This document shows, piece after piece, positions 35,138-43,859 of a DNA stretch of 64,000 nt. How positions within the stretch are numbered: position 1 is the stretch's first letter; each line of letters starts with the position of its first letter. The position numbers and the translations under genes are program-made. The notes under the pieces were generated by a model. The model was given only the letters and a program-made list of their open reading frames with translations, was not told the origin of the DNA and did not search any database. Location of the stretch: positions 28,821 to 92,820 of the forward strand of contig CALKHN010000089.1 of the NCBI GenBank assembly GCA_937991535.1, given 5' to 3'. Origin of the DNA: an uncultured Sphingobacteriales bacterium. Lineage in GTDB: Bacteria; Bacteroidota; Bacteroidia; Chitinophagales; Chitinophagaceae.

Positions 35138-36526
35138 ATGTCATCCTCTTCACGAAGAAAATTTATACAGCAGATCAGCGGCACAGGGTTAGCGCTCACT
35201 GCCGGAACACTTCCTGTATTTGCCGGCGATCCTGCCTTTCGCGAATATGTATTGCGCGAAGAAAAGAAGATCAGCGCCAATGACCGTTTGCGCATAGCCA
35301 CCATTGGCATGGGCATAATGGGGCATAACGATACGGATACGGCTCTAAAAATTCCTGGTATAGAACTGGTGGCTGCCTGCGATTTGTATGCGGGTCGTTT
35401 AACCAGGGTGAAAGAAAAATACGGCAACCCTATTTTTACAACTAAGGATTACCGTGAGTTGCTGGAAAGAAAAGATATTGACGCCGTTATTATAGGAACC
35501 GCAGATCACTGGCACTCCCGGATTGCCATTGACGCCATGAAAAAAGGCAAGCATGTATATTGCGAGAAACCCATGGTGCAGCAAATCAGTGAAGGCGCGT
35601 CGGTTATAGCCACGCAGCAGCAAACAAAAAAAGTGATGCAGGTGGGAAGCCAGCGCATTAGCGGCCTGTTGTACCAAAAAGCCAAAGCATTGTACCAGGC
35701 AGGCGAAATAGGGAAACTGAATTGTATAGAAGCTACTTACGACCGGCACAGTGCAATAGGCGCTTGGCAGTATACGATGCCAACCGATGGATCGCCTGAA
35801 ACCGTAGACTGGGACCGTTATATTGCCGGTATGCCCAGGCAACCCTTTGATGCAAAACAATTTTTCTGGTGGAGAAATTACAAGGCATTTGGAACAGGTG
35901 TAGCCGGCGATTTGTTTGTGCACCTGCTAACAGGTATACATATGATAACAGGATCAAAAGGTCCGGAAAGGATCTTTGCTTCGGGTGAAACAAGTTACTG
36001 GAAAGATGGGAGGGATGTGCCGGATATAATGACTGCTATTATGGATTACCCCGAAACGAAAGAACATCCCGCGTTCCAGCTCACATTGCGGGTAAATTTT
36101 TCAAGCGGGATGGGAGATCGTTCCCTGATACGATTGATTGGCGATGAGGGTGCAATGGAATTGGGTAATGCATTAACCATAACGCACGACCTGTTGCCCA
36201 GGGCGCCGGGAATTGGAGGATGGGATGCACTGGCAACCTATCCCCGGCAAATGCAGGAAGCCTTACTACAGGCATACAATGAAAAGTATTCGAAGCAAGA
36301 CAAAGAACAGCCGCAAAAACCCGGTATAAAATACAAAGTACCCGAAGGGCATGATGCCCATGTGGCGCATTTTACCAATTTCTTTGAAGCCATACGCACC
36401 AACGGAACCGTAATAGAAGACCCCGTGTTTGGATTCCGCGCTGCGGCGCCCTGTTTGGCCTGCAACGATAGTTATTTTGAAAAGAAGATAGTAGAATGGG
36501 ATCCTGAAAAGATGAAATTAAAATAG
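35138..36526 (+). CDS. Tat-exported Gfo/Idh/MocA-family oxidoreductase
   Basis: The 462-residue protein has a twin-arginine signal (SSRRKFIQQISGTGLALTAG), so it is folded with its NAD(P) cofactor before export. The Rossmann motif is IATIGMGIMGH and the catalytic-site motif is CEKPMVQ. Such periplasmic members often act on glycosides by oxidation at C3 or by redox-assisted hydrolysis. Together with the DUF1080 lipoprotein it supports a keto-sugar pathway. It is the last gene of the plus-strand run before the accessory region. Confidence 0.87.
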   Translation: MSSSSRRKFIQQISGTGLALTAGTLPVFAGDPAFREYVLREEKKISANDRLRIATIGMGIMGHNDTDTALKIPGIELVAACDLYAGRLTRVKEKYGNPIFTTKDYRELLERKDIDAVIIGTADHWHSRIAIDAMKKGKHVYCEKPMVQQISEGASVIATQQQTKKVMQVGSQRISGLLYQKAKALYQAGEIGKLNCIEATYDRHSAIGAWQYTMPTDGSPETVDWDRYIAGMPRQPFDAKQFFWWRNYKAFGTGVAGDLFVHLLTGIHMITGSKGPERIFASGETSYWKDGRDVPDIMTAIMDYPETKEHPAFQLTLRVNFSSGMGDRSLIRLIGDEGAMELGNALTITHDLLPRAPGIGGWDALATYPRQMQEALLQAYNEKYSKQDKEQPQKPGIKYKVPEGHDAHVAHFTNFFEAIRTNGTVIEDPVFGFRAAAPCLACNDSYFEKKIVEWDPEKMKLK

Positions 36527-36700
36527 GTATTTGCAGGGTATGGGCGGTTTAAGTTTGCAATTATAGAGGGTCTAACCTACCAGCCGTTTTACATGCGTTT
36601 AGAAGTGACTATAAGTGTTTGCAGGCATTTAGAACTATTTAAAAATAAACTAAGATGCGCAAAGCAATGTATTGCGCACAAGCCATCAACAAACCATTCT

Positions 36701-37132
36701 ATGACACAAAAAATTTCCAAAAGACTTTTAGATATTGTTGACGCACTTCCTCTGAAAGACGGAATACGGGTTTTAGAAATTGGTTGTGGACCAGGTGTTG
36801 CTGCCAGAGAAATTGCAAACCGTTTTGACAACATTTTTGTTCTGGCAATTGACCGTTCTTTAAAAACTATTGAACAAGCTAAGAGAAGTTCCCGGAAAGA
36901 AATAGAAAACGGAAAACTTAGATTCGTTCAATCAAGCATTGAAGAATTTGAACTATCTAAAAAAGAAGAAGCTTTCGACATTGCTTTTGCTATCAGAGTT
37001 GGAGCGGTAGACGGCAGACATCCCGGAATTGAAAAAGCGTCGCTAACAAACATATCAAAAGCATTGAAAAGGACCGGAAAATTATATATTGACGGAGGAA
37101 ATCCGTTGAAAGAAATCAAGTTGAAAAATTAG
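36701..37132 (+). CDS. Class I SAM-dependent methyltransferase
   Basis: The ~143-residue protein shows motif I as VLEIGCGPGVAARE, an acidic residue after strand two (LAIDRSLKTIEQA), and FDIAFAIRVGAVDGRHPG as motif IV. It ends early compared with most small-molecule methyltransferases. The ATG at 36701 is preferred; the open frame extends to 36593 without a family match. The substrate is unknown. It lies in a stretch whose genes look foreign to their neighbours. Confidence 0.75.
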   Translation: MTQKISKRLLDIVDALPLKDGIRVLEIGCGPGVAAREIANRFDNIFVLAIDRSLKTIEQAKRSSRKEIENGKLRFVQSSIEEFELSKKEEAFDIAFAIRVGAVDGRHPGIEKASLTNISKALKRTGKLYIDGGNPLKEIKLKN

Positions 37133-37145
37133 TATCCATTTACCT

Positions 37146-37400
37146 TTGGAGCAAAACTCAAACGTCGGTTCGCTGTTTCTACGCTTCGTCAGCTACAAAC
37201 CGGGATTTGGTGAGTTTATGGGCGGTATCCAGGTGCATCACGAAAAACTTTGGTTTGCCGGGACAAATCAAAACTGGAAATTGGCAGGCTTTGAAATCCA
37301 TGAAATCAAAGAAAGTATGGACGACATCAGGAAATACTGCACCAATGACTTTATTCCCGGTATTCTTACTTTATTTTGGCGGTGGCCGTTTTTCGTTTGA
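37146..37400 (+). CDS. Small unrecognised ORF, possibly a gene fragment
   Basis: The 84-codon frame has a plausible protein composition (GGIQVHHEKLWFAGTNQNW, then EIHEIKESMDDIRKYC). It starts at TTG 13 bases after the methyltransferase gene and overlaps no real gene. The end (LTLFWRWPFFV) looks like read-through into unrelated sequence. I recognise no family. It may be the remains of a longer gene. Confidence 0.35.
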   Translation: MEQNSNVGSLFLRFVSYKPGFGEFMGGIQVHHEKLWFAGTNQNWKLAGFEIHEIKESMDDIRKYCTNDFIPGILTLFWRWPFFV

Positions 37401-37417
37401 CTGGAAATATTTTAGAA

Positions 37418-38542
37418 ATGAAAGCAAGTAGCGACATTAAAGAAATAGCGAAACTGTTTTTGAAGCTGGGATTTACAGCATTTGGCGGTCCCGCGGCTCA
37501 TACGGCAATGATGAGAGATGAAGTTGTTGTAAAACGAAACTGGCTGACCGACCAGCAATTTCTTGACTTAATGGGCGCAACTAATTTAATTCCGGGACCA
37601 AACAGCACGGAACTGGCTATTCATTTGGGAAAAGAAAAAGGAGGTTGGAAAGGTTTGCTCATCGCAGGTAGTTGCTTTATACTTCCATCCGTTATTATTA
37701 CGGGCATTTTTGCGTGGTTATACAAGCAATACGGACAACTTCCGCAAGTTGAACCTTTCGTTTACGGCATTAAACCAGCCATCATAGCCATCATCCTTGC
37801 AGCTATTTATCCGTTGGGAAAACAATCATTAAAATCAAAAGAATTAGCGATAATTGGAATTTTGGTTTTGGCTTTATCCTTTATTGTTTTCAATGAAATC
37901 GTTTTGATGTTTGGCGCAGGACTGCTATTTATGATGTACACTTCTGTTAAAGAAAAGAATACCTTAAAAAGCATTTTCCCGGTTACATTTTTACAGATAC
38001 CAGCTACGGCAGTTGTGTCGGCGACAAATATGAACCTGTTTTGGATTTTTCTAAAAATTGGAGCTATACTTTACGGAAGCGGATATGTGCTGTTTGCATT
38101 TTTAGACACAGAACTTATGTCCACAGGGCTTTTGAGCCGGCGGCAACTTATTGATGCCATTGCGGTAGGACAATTTACACCCGGACCCGTTACATCCTCG
38201 GTTACTTTTATTGGTTATCAGATCAACGGAATTTCAGGGGCAGTGATTTCTACTTTCGCAGTATTTCTGCCATCTTTTGTATTTGTAGCCGTATTAAACC
38301 CACTTGTGAAAATATTGCGTAATTCAAAACTATTCTCTTCATTTTTAGATGCCGTAAACATTGCTTCTGTTGCACTTATTGTTTCTATTTGTTTTACAAT
38401 GGGTAAAGAAACCATTACAGACTGGCGAACAATTGCCATTGCCGCAATAGGTATTTTGCTGACCTTTGGATTTAGGAAGATCAATACTGTTTTTATCATT
38501 TTAGGCGGTTCATTGCTGGGGTATTTATTGACTTTAATATGA
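37418..38542 (+). CDS. chrA: ChrA-type chromate transporter
   Basis: The 374-residue protein contains two homologous halves, each with the ChrA signature. The first has FTAFGGPAAHTAMM and LIPGPNSTELAIHLG. The second has GSGYVLFAFLD and VGQFTPGPVTSSVTFIGYQ. It has about ten membrane segments. Long-chain ChrA proteins export chromate or act as anion antiporters. The ATG at 37418 (MKASSDIKEIAKLF) is the natural start. After the stop lie two GAAATGA units. Confidence 0.9.
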   Translation: MKASSDIKEIAKLFLKLGFTAFGGPAAHTAMMRDEVVVKRNWLTDQQFLDLMGATNLIPGPNSTELAIHLGKEKGGWKGLLIAGSCFILPSVIITGIFAWLYKQYGQLPQVEPFVYGIKPAIIAIILAAIYPLGKQSLKSKELAIIGILVLALSFIVFNEIVLMFGAGLLFMMYTSVKEKNTLKSIFPVTFLQIPATAVVSATNMNLFWIFLKIGAILYGSGYVLFAFLDTELMSTGLLSRRQLIDAIAVGQFTPGPVTSSVTFIGYQINGISGAVISTFAVFLPSFVFVAVLNPLVKILRNSKLFSSFLDAVNIASVALIVSICFTMGKETITDWRTIAIAAIGILLTFGFRKINTVFIILGGSLLGYLLTLI

Positions 38543-38668
38543 CAGCTAAGAAATGAGAAATGAGGGTGACTGCATAACAAGGGTTTGGCGTCAGACGGGG
38601 TTCTGTGCTTCCCCAGAATTTTTTGCTACATTTGAATTTTGCTTCGTTTCAATATTCAAGTAAAGACA

Positions 38669-39202
38669 ATGCGGGTATTATCCCTTTTCATAGCGGCAAG
38701 TTTGGACGGTTACATCGCAAAACCGGATGATGACCTTAGTTTTTTGAAATTGGTGGAAAAAGAAGGTGAAGATTATGGTTATGCTGCATTTACCTCAACC
38801 ATTGACACCATAATCCTTGGCAGAAGAACCTACGACTGGGTTCTTGAAAAAATTGGCGCCTCCTATTACGACAACGGGGAAAGGAATGTGTATGTAATTA
38901 CAGGAACCGAAAGGCCAGACGTGGGTAAAACAAAGTTCTACACAGGCGATCTAACGGAATTGGTACGGCAACTAAAAACCGAAAGCGGAAAAAATATTTA
39001 TTGCGATGGAGGGGCGGAAATAATAAATGAACTTTTAAAAAACGACCTGATTGACGAATTTGTTATTTCAGTTATTCCTGTGCTGGTTGGTAACGGAACG
39101 CGGCTTTTCAAAGACAACAGGCCCGAACAGCAACTTGAGCTTGTGAACACAAAAACATTTGATACTGGACTAACCCAACTACATTACAAACGAAAGAGGT
39201 AA
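38669..39202 (+). CDS. Dihydrofolate reductase-like (RibD C-terminal) protein
   Basis: The 177-residue protein has the RibD_C/DHFR fold motifs SLDGYIAKPDDDLSFL, ILGRRTYDWV and IYCDGGAEIINELLKNDLIDE, which form the NADPH site. Bacteroidota carry many such stand-alone proteins. The substrate is unknown, and it is probably not a true folate enzyme. The ATG at 38669 is preferred over an upstream TTG at 38639. Confidence 0.85.
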   Translation: MRVLSLFIAASLDGYIAKPDDDLSFLKLVEKEGEDYGYAAFTSTIDTIILGRRTYDWVLEKIGASYYDNGERNVYVITGTERPDVGKTKFYTGDLTELVRQLKTESGKNIYCDGGAEIINELLKNDLIDEFVISVIPVLVGNGTRLFKDNRPEQQLELVNTKTFDTGLTQLHYKRKR

Positions 39203-39251
39203 TGTTGAAAGACAATCCCATCTTGTGAAATCCCGGCTTGGATCTGCCATG

Positions 39252-39276
39252 TGTAAGAAGTCGCTGACTTCATACA
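39252..39276. repeat. Imperfect hairpin next to the transposase remnant
   Basis: TGTAAGAAGTC, three bases, GACTTCATACA form an 11-base stem with one mismatch. Such stems with a GAAGTC-type tip flank IS200/RAYT elements in Bacteroidota. It lies 18 bases upstream of the recognisable transposase fragment. Confidence 0.55.
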
Positions 39277-39294
39277 TGCTATGTTCTAACCGGA

Positions 39295-39441
39295 CAGAAA
39301 GTGATGCAGCTCATAAAAGGAGAATCATCATTTTGGTTAAACAAAAATGGATTGACACGGGAAAAATTTGAATCGCAGGATGAATATTTTGCTGTTTCTG
39401 TTTCTGAATCAATGCTCAACAGCGGGATACAACGTATTTCT
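39295..39441 (+). pseudogene. Remnant of an IS200/RAYT-type (Y1) transposase
   Basis: Translation gives QKVMQLIKGESSFWLNKN, then REKFESQDEYFAVSVSES, which matches the C-terminal half of Bacteroidota Y1 transposases (typically LIKGESSFWIN and FEWQDEYFAVSVS). The HUH and tyrosine motifs are absent, so the fragment is inactive. It lies just before the end of the next minus-strand gene. Confidence 0.75.
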
Positions 39442-39448
39442 AAAAATA

Positions 39449-40060
39449 TCATCCTTCAATACCAAAAGCGCGGTTAAGCGACCATACCACATCTTCGGGC
39501 CGCCTGGCGGTTGCCATAAATTTTCTTAACGGTTCTACTACTTTGGGATACTCATCTATAAAAGCAATGCCGGGTATTTCTGTAAGATTAAAATTACGCA
39601 TGCATTGTAAAAAGCCTTCTTTGTTGCTTCCTGAAAAGCGGATATATTTTGCCGGTGTAATAATGATCTCTGTAAGTTCATTCATGGTATGGGCATACAG
39701 GCTCAGTTGCAAGGAACAATCCTGTGCCAGTTCCTGCCTGTAAGGCGATATCTTTTGCAGAACGGTGGCCTGCGGAAAGTATCCTGTGGTTACTGTTTCA
39801 TCTTCATTTAAACTGTATTCACAGCATATTTCTTCCGGCAGCAGGTTTAACAGCGCCAGCATCAAATTCCATAAGTTTGAGTTATTGATGTTGATCTCCG
39901 CCTGGAAAGCATAAGAAAGCTGGCGGATGGTATTGGGCGTTATTTTATACCCTTCTGTTATCTGCGCTTTTTTTCTTCTAAGCAACAGTTCTTCTATATC
40001 GGGCCGGTGAGGCATTTCTCCAGGAAGCGGAATGCGCACGGTAACAGGTAATTCTAACAT
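39449..40060 (-). CDS. Conserved hypothetical protein
   Basis: The ~203-residue soluble protein has no signal peptide, membrane segment or motif I recognise. The start is placed at MLELPVTVRIPLPGEMP (40060) because the 17 upstream residues look non-coding. It contains a mixed alpha/beta pattern and an EEICCEYSLNEDETV stretch. It is a single gene flanked by the transposase remnant and a palindromic repeat. Confidence 0.6.
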   Translation of the reverse strand: MLELPVTVRIPLPGEMPHRPDIEELLLRRKKAQITEGYKITPNTIRQLSYAFQAEININNSNLWNLMLALLNLLPEEICCEYSLNEDETVTTGYFPQATVLQKISPYRQELAQDCSLQLSLYAHTMNELTEIIITPAKYIRFSGSNKEGFLQCMRNFNLTEIPGIAFIDEYPKVVEPLRKFMATARRPEDVVWSLNRAFGIEG

Positions 40061-40106
40061 GGGGTAAAGATAAGAAACGGTATAGCTGTTGTACAGGATT
40101 TTATTT

Positions 40107-40175
40107 GTCACTTTTTTTGCGGAAAAAAAGTAACCAAAAAAGCCGCCCGAAATCGATATACAGCACGATTTCGGG
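40107..40175. repeat. Compound palindromic intergenic element
   Basis: GTCACTTTTTTT / AAAAAAAGTAAC (one mismatch, loop GCGG) at 40107-40134 is followed by CCCGAAATCG / CGATTTCGGG (perfect, ten-base loop) at 40146-40175. The two stems are 11 bases apart. This poly-T/poly-A stem type recurs in many genomes, so it is likely a dispersed element. Confidence 0.55.
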
Positions 40176-40351
40176 AAGCCGCCCTGATGGGCTTTTGCGG
40201 TACTGTGGTTTTGGCTTCACTCCGCTGCTGCTTTCTCATTTTTAGCAGTTCGTAGGATAGCTGTTTTGCCTGAAGGTTAAGATTGAATGGTGAGTACCAT
40301 TCCCGGACTTGAAATGCACCCCTTTTGCTTTCTCCTGAATCGTAAATACTA

Positions 40352-42646
40352 TTACATAGAGCTCAACTGCGATCGTACAAATTCGCAATTGAGCACTTTC
40401 TCCATTAAATCCTGCGGTACATAATAATACTGGTTGGAGGCTTCGAACCCAATGCGGGAATCGGATTGAGTGATTTCAAAGAGTGCTTTGGCTAAAATGA
40501 TTTCATCGTTTAAAATGCTGTTGATCGCCGTGATCTGAATTTGCTTTTCAGCAGGCGTTAAATGTTGATTTCGTACGCTATCCCTGGCCATAACAAACTG
40601 TACCTGGTTGGCAACAGATGCAAAATGCAGCCAGGCGGCTTTGGCTATGCCCCAGTCTTCTTTTGCTATAGCCTGCTTGCCGGGTGCTGCAGTCTCAACC
40701 GCTTTTTCAAAGAATTCAAGCCCTTCTTTCCAGCCCTTTGCTACTTTGTTAAATTGTCCTGCAAATACTTCAGCCGGATAAATGCTCCGCCATCCTTTAA
40801 GATCATCATACGGAAAGCCTACCATCGTTGATGCGTACCCGGTAGGTTCAGCAAACAATAGGTTAGCCGGTCCGTATTGCTGCGGCGCATTGTATACCAC
40901 AGCACCACTATAGGGAAATTCCCGGAAAGCTTTGCTGAATGCAGCCCAGGCCTGCCGGGCAAAGGGTGCGGCTGTTGAGCCGTAGCGCTGCGAAGCCAGT
41001 TCATTAAGCACCGTTTCAGGCTTTGCATCAGGGTTTTTAGCAAATGCCTGCGCTATCTCCAGGTTGGGTGAGGGATAACCACCCAGCGACCAGCTCAGCA
41101 TAAGTCCGTCGGTATTCCTTTTGGCAAGATTGGAAGCATGTTCGGCAATAAGGTCAGAAACCGGCAGCCAGGGTACCGCAGACAGTTCCCATGTATTGTT
41201 GAACTGAACCTTGGCCACCGTTTTTAAGCCGGCCTGCTTAGCCAGCGACCAATGCCGTGCAGCCCGGGGACCGGGACCCACAGCAGAGATAGAATATTCT
41301 CCCACCCTTGAACCAACGCCTCCCCGTTCAATGGGTTTTGCCCATTCACTCACAGACATTAGCCATACCGACTTTGGCAATTTTGCAATAACATCAGGTG
41401 CATCTCCATGGTTATGCCATCCCCAGTCCCATGCAATAACTTTGGCATTGGGATTTCCTGTATGCACCCCGTTGGCAATTGCCTCATTAACGCCGGCGAT
41501 AATATCAGCATAGTCGCGCTGGCTGCAACGCGGGCAATCTTTTTGATTGCCATGTGAGGCGCAATTGGTGAAGTTTTCAGATGCAGTGATCGTGAATACA
41601 CCGCCCAGTTCAGGCACCTGTTTAAAAACGTAAGCCAGTGAACGGCTGATCCAGTTAATAACTTTATCATTACTGGTGCACATGGCGGCAAAAGCGCCTT
41701 TCTGCGTGCCCATCATCTCCTGCCGGTTCTTAAAAAAAGATAAAGGCATTGCCCTCGGTTCATTCATGTACAGGTATACCGAAATACCATATTGTTTTGC
41801 TCTTTCCGCAATACGCCGCAGATTAGCAATACGAATATCATGACCTTCACCAAATTCAGGAAAATCGTTCCCACCGGGAGCCAGTTGATTGAGTACAACG
41901 TGCATCCATATTCCATTCACTCCTTTGGCAGCCAACCGCGAAAGCAATCCGTCGGGATAGGGATCATGAAGCGTATCAATTAAAGGATCTCCGAAAATGC
42001 CAAAATAAGAATAGATGAAGCGCAACCCGTTTTCATTTGAAACCTGCTCTGTTTTGTTTTTCAGCAAACCATCCGTTGATTGCAGATCCTTTACAAAGGC
42101 AAACCGTGGAACCGCTGGCCGGGCGGGGGATGCTTTAAAATGTTTTTGTACCAGTCGTTTGATCTGCTTCGCGCGTGCCAGCGCATTTTTATCGGGTTTT
42201 GCATATACAAGCTTTGCACAGTTGGGTTTAAGATTACCCAATTTTACGAACAGGAAATCATCTTCCTTGAGCGCAAATTCCAGTTCATCCGCCGTTATAT
42301 CCAGCAGGGTGAGTAACTGATCGTAGGGGAGCAGGTGCCAGTTCCTGCGTATCACGGTAATGTATATCCTCTTTTTAAAATCCGGTGATAGAGATGTTGC
42401 GGGCGGCAGGCCCATGGATGCGGCAATAGCAATAATGTCTTTGGCTTCGCATCCTATGGTTTGGGCAATACGCGCAGGTTCCACGAGGTTCCAGTTGCGC
42501 CATACCAGTGCATATATGCGGTTGGGGAAGTGTTTGAATTCAATGGCCGGCGGGTGCGTGCCAGCAGGAAGCTCCTGTGCATGCAATCCTGTATATGTTA
42601 AGGTAAATAAGAAAAATAACGGGATGAAAATTTTGATCATGGCCAT
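40352..42646 (-). CDS. Large secreted protein with glycosidase-like TIM-barrel region
   Basis: The 764-residue protein has a signal peptide ending GLHAQ. From about residue 215 to 560 the pattern (RFIYSYFGIFGDPL, GVNGIWMHVVLNQL, RRIAERAKQYGISVYLYMNEP, GVFTITASENFTNC, VIAWDWGW) is that of a (beta/alpha)8 barrel hydrolase. ASEN and NEP are possible acid residues. A CPRC pair follows. I cannot assign a family. It is divergent from a YdjC-type deacetylase, which suggests glycan use. Confidence 0.65.
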   Translation of the reverse strand: MAMIKIFIPLFFLFTLTYTGLHAQELPAGTHPPAIEFKHFPNRIYALVWRNWNLVEPARIAQTIGCEAKDIIAIAASMGLPPATSLSPDFKKRIYITVIRRNWHLLPYDQLLTLLDITADELEFALKEDDFLFVKLGNLKPNCAKLVYAKPDKNALARAKQIKRLVQKHFKASPARPAVPRFAFVKDLQSTDGLLKNKTEQVSNENGLRFIYSYFGIFGDPLIDTLHDPYPDGLLSRLAAKGVNGIWMHVVLNQLAPGGNDFPEFGEGHDIRIANLRRIAERAKQYGISVYLYMNEPRAMPLSFFKNRQEMMGTQKGAFAAMCTSNDKVINWISRSLAYVFKQVPELGGVFTITASENFTNCASHGNQKDCPRCSQRDYADIIAGVNEAIANGVHTGNPNAKVIAWDWGWHNHGDAPDVIAKLPKSVWLMSVSEWAKPIERGGVGSRVGEYSISAVGPGPRAARHWSLAKQAGLKTVAKVQFNNTWELSAVPWLPVSDLIAEHASNLAKRNTDGLMLSWSLGGYPSPNLEIAQAFAKNPDAKPETVLNELASQRYGSTAAPFARQAWAAFSKAFREFPYSGAVVYNAPQQYGPANLLFAEPTGYASTMVGFPYDDLKGWRSIYPAEVFAGQFNKVAKGWKEGLEFFEKAVETAAPGKQAIAKEDWGIAKAAWLHFASVANQVQFVMARDSVRNQHLTPAEKQIQITAINSILNDEIILAKALFEITQSDSRIGFEASNQYYYVPQDLMEKVLNCEFVRSQLSSM

Positions 42647-42859
42647 TTTTGTTTGAATAGTATTGCCTGGTAAGTGTAAGCTATTTTCTTAAAAGGTATT
42701 GATGAGTAAAAATAAGGATTAAAGGCAGAACCGGGATGGCGCATACTGCAGATTGATCTTGTCTTTATTACTGCAAATGTTTGTTTGTACTATATTGTTG
42801 TAAAGCTTTCGTTGGAATGAAATTTAACTAATTTACGTAGCTTCCGGTAAACTTTGTAT

Positions 42860-43705
42860 ATGCGATATTATCTGCTTGTTGTTTTTTTCTTATTCAGCAC
42901 AATGTTGCCGTATGCCCAGCAAAATCCCGCGCGGCTAATCGTACGCGGAGATGACATGGGTTTTTCGAATAGTGGTAACCTCGCGGCTATTAAAACATAT
43001 AAAGAAGGAATCGTGCGTTCTGTTGAAGTGCTGGTGCCGTCGCCCTGGTTTCCGGAAGCCGTACAATTGCTGAAGGAAAACCCCGGACTGGATGTGGGCA
43101 TCCATCTTACATTAACCAGTGAGTGGGATAATATAAAATGGCGGCCGTTATCAGATTGTCCCAGTCTTAAAGATCCTGACGGATATTTTTATCCCATGAT
43201 ACGACCCAATAAAAATTACCCCAACAGATCGGTATTGCAAAACAAATGGTCGTTAGAAGATGTGGAAAAAGAGTTTAGGACACAGATAGAACTCGCGATC
43301 AGAAAAGTACCACGCATCAGTCATGTTTCGGGGCATATGGGTTGCACAAATATGAATGAAGAAGTGGCAAAACTCACGCAAAGACTTGCAAAGGAATACA
43401 ACATTAATATTGATCCTTCAGCAGAGGGTGTAAAAAGTGTGAGCTATAAAGGAGCCGGCAAAACATCGGCGGAAAAGAAACAGGCTTTTATTGCCATGCT
43501 GCATACCCTGGAAGCCGGCAATACTTATTTGTTTGTAGATCATCCTGCATTTGATACACCGGAGATGCGGGCAATACACCATATTGGCTATGAAGATGTA
43601 GCTGCCGATCGCCAGGGTGTGGTGGATATCTGGACGGATGCTGAGATTATAGCATTGATTAATAAATTAAACATACAGCTTATCAGCTATAAAGATTTAT
43701 TGTAA
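42860..43705 (+). CDS. Exported YdjC/ChbG-type carbohydrate deacetylase
   Basis: The 281-residue protein has a signal peptide (ending PYAQ). It has the family metal motifs RGDDMGFS near the start, DVGIHLTLTSEW, and SHVSGHMG. YdjC enzymes remove acetyl groups from N-acetylated oligosaccharides; here it would act outside the cytoplasm. The ATG at 42860 is chosen over the TTG two codons upstream. Divergent from the large secreted protein. Confidence 0.85.
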   Translation: MRYYLLVVFFLFSTMLPYAQQNPARLIVRGDDMGFSNSGNLAAIKTYKEGIVRSVEVLVPSPWFPEAVQLLKENPGLDVGIHLTLTSEWDNIKWRPLSDCPSLKDPDGYFYPMIRPNKNYPNRSVLQNKWSLEDVEKEFRTQIELAIRKVPRISHVSGHMGCTNMNEEVAKLTQRLAKEYNINIDPSAEGVKSVSYKGAGKTSAEKKQAFIAMLHTLEAGNTYLFVDHPAFDTPEMRAIHHIGYEDVAADRQGVVDIWTDAEIIALINKLNIQLISYKDLL

Positions 43706-43749
43706 TGAAGAAATCAATGCATTTCATCCAAATGTAAGGGTAAACACAC

Positions 43750-43812
43750 CTTGAAACCTGCAACTTGAAACATGTACCCTAAAACCTGCGGACTGAATCT
43801 TTACACTCCACA
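43750..43812 (+). repeat. Nine-unit heptad array between the deacetylase and YeeE genes
   Basis: Units CTTGAAA, CCTGCAA, CTTGAAA, CATGTAC, CCTAAAA, CCTGCGG, ACTGAAT, CTTTACA and CTCCACA follow one another in strict seven-base steps, drifting in sequence. Confidence 0.7.
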
Positions 43813-43859
43813 CCTCCTTGAAGCTTATTGCGTAAATTGCACCATAAATAATTACAATT

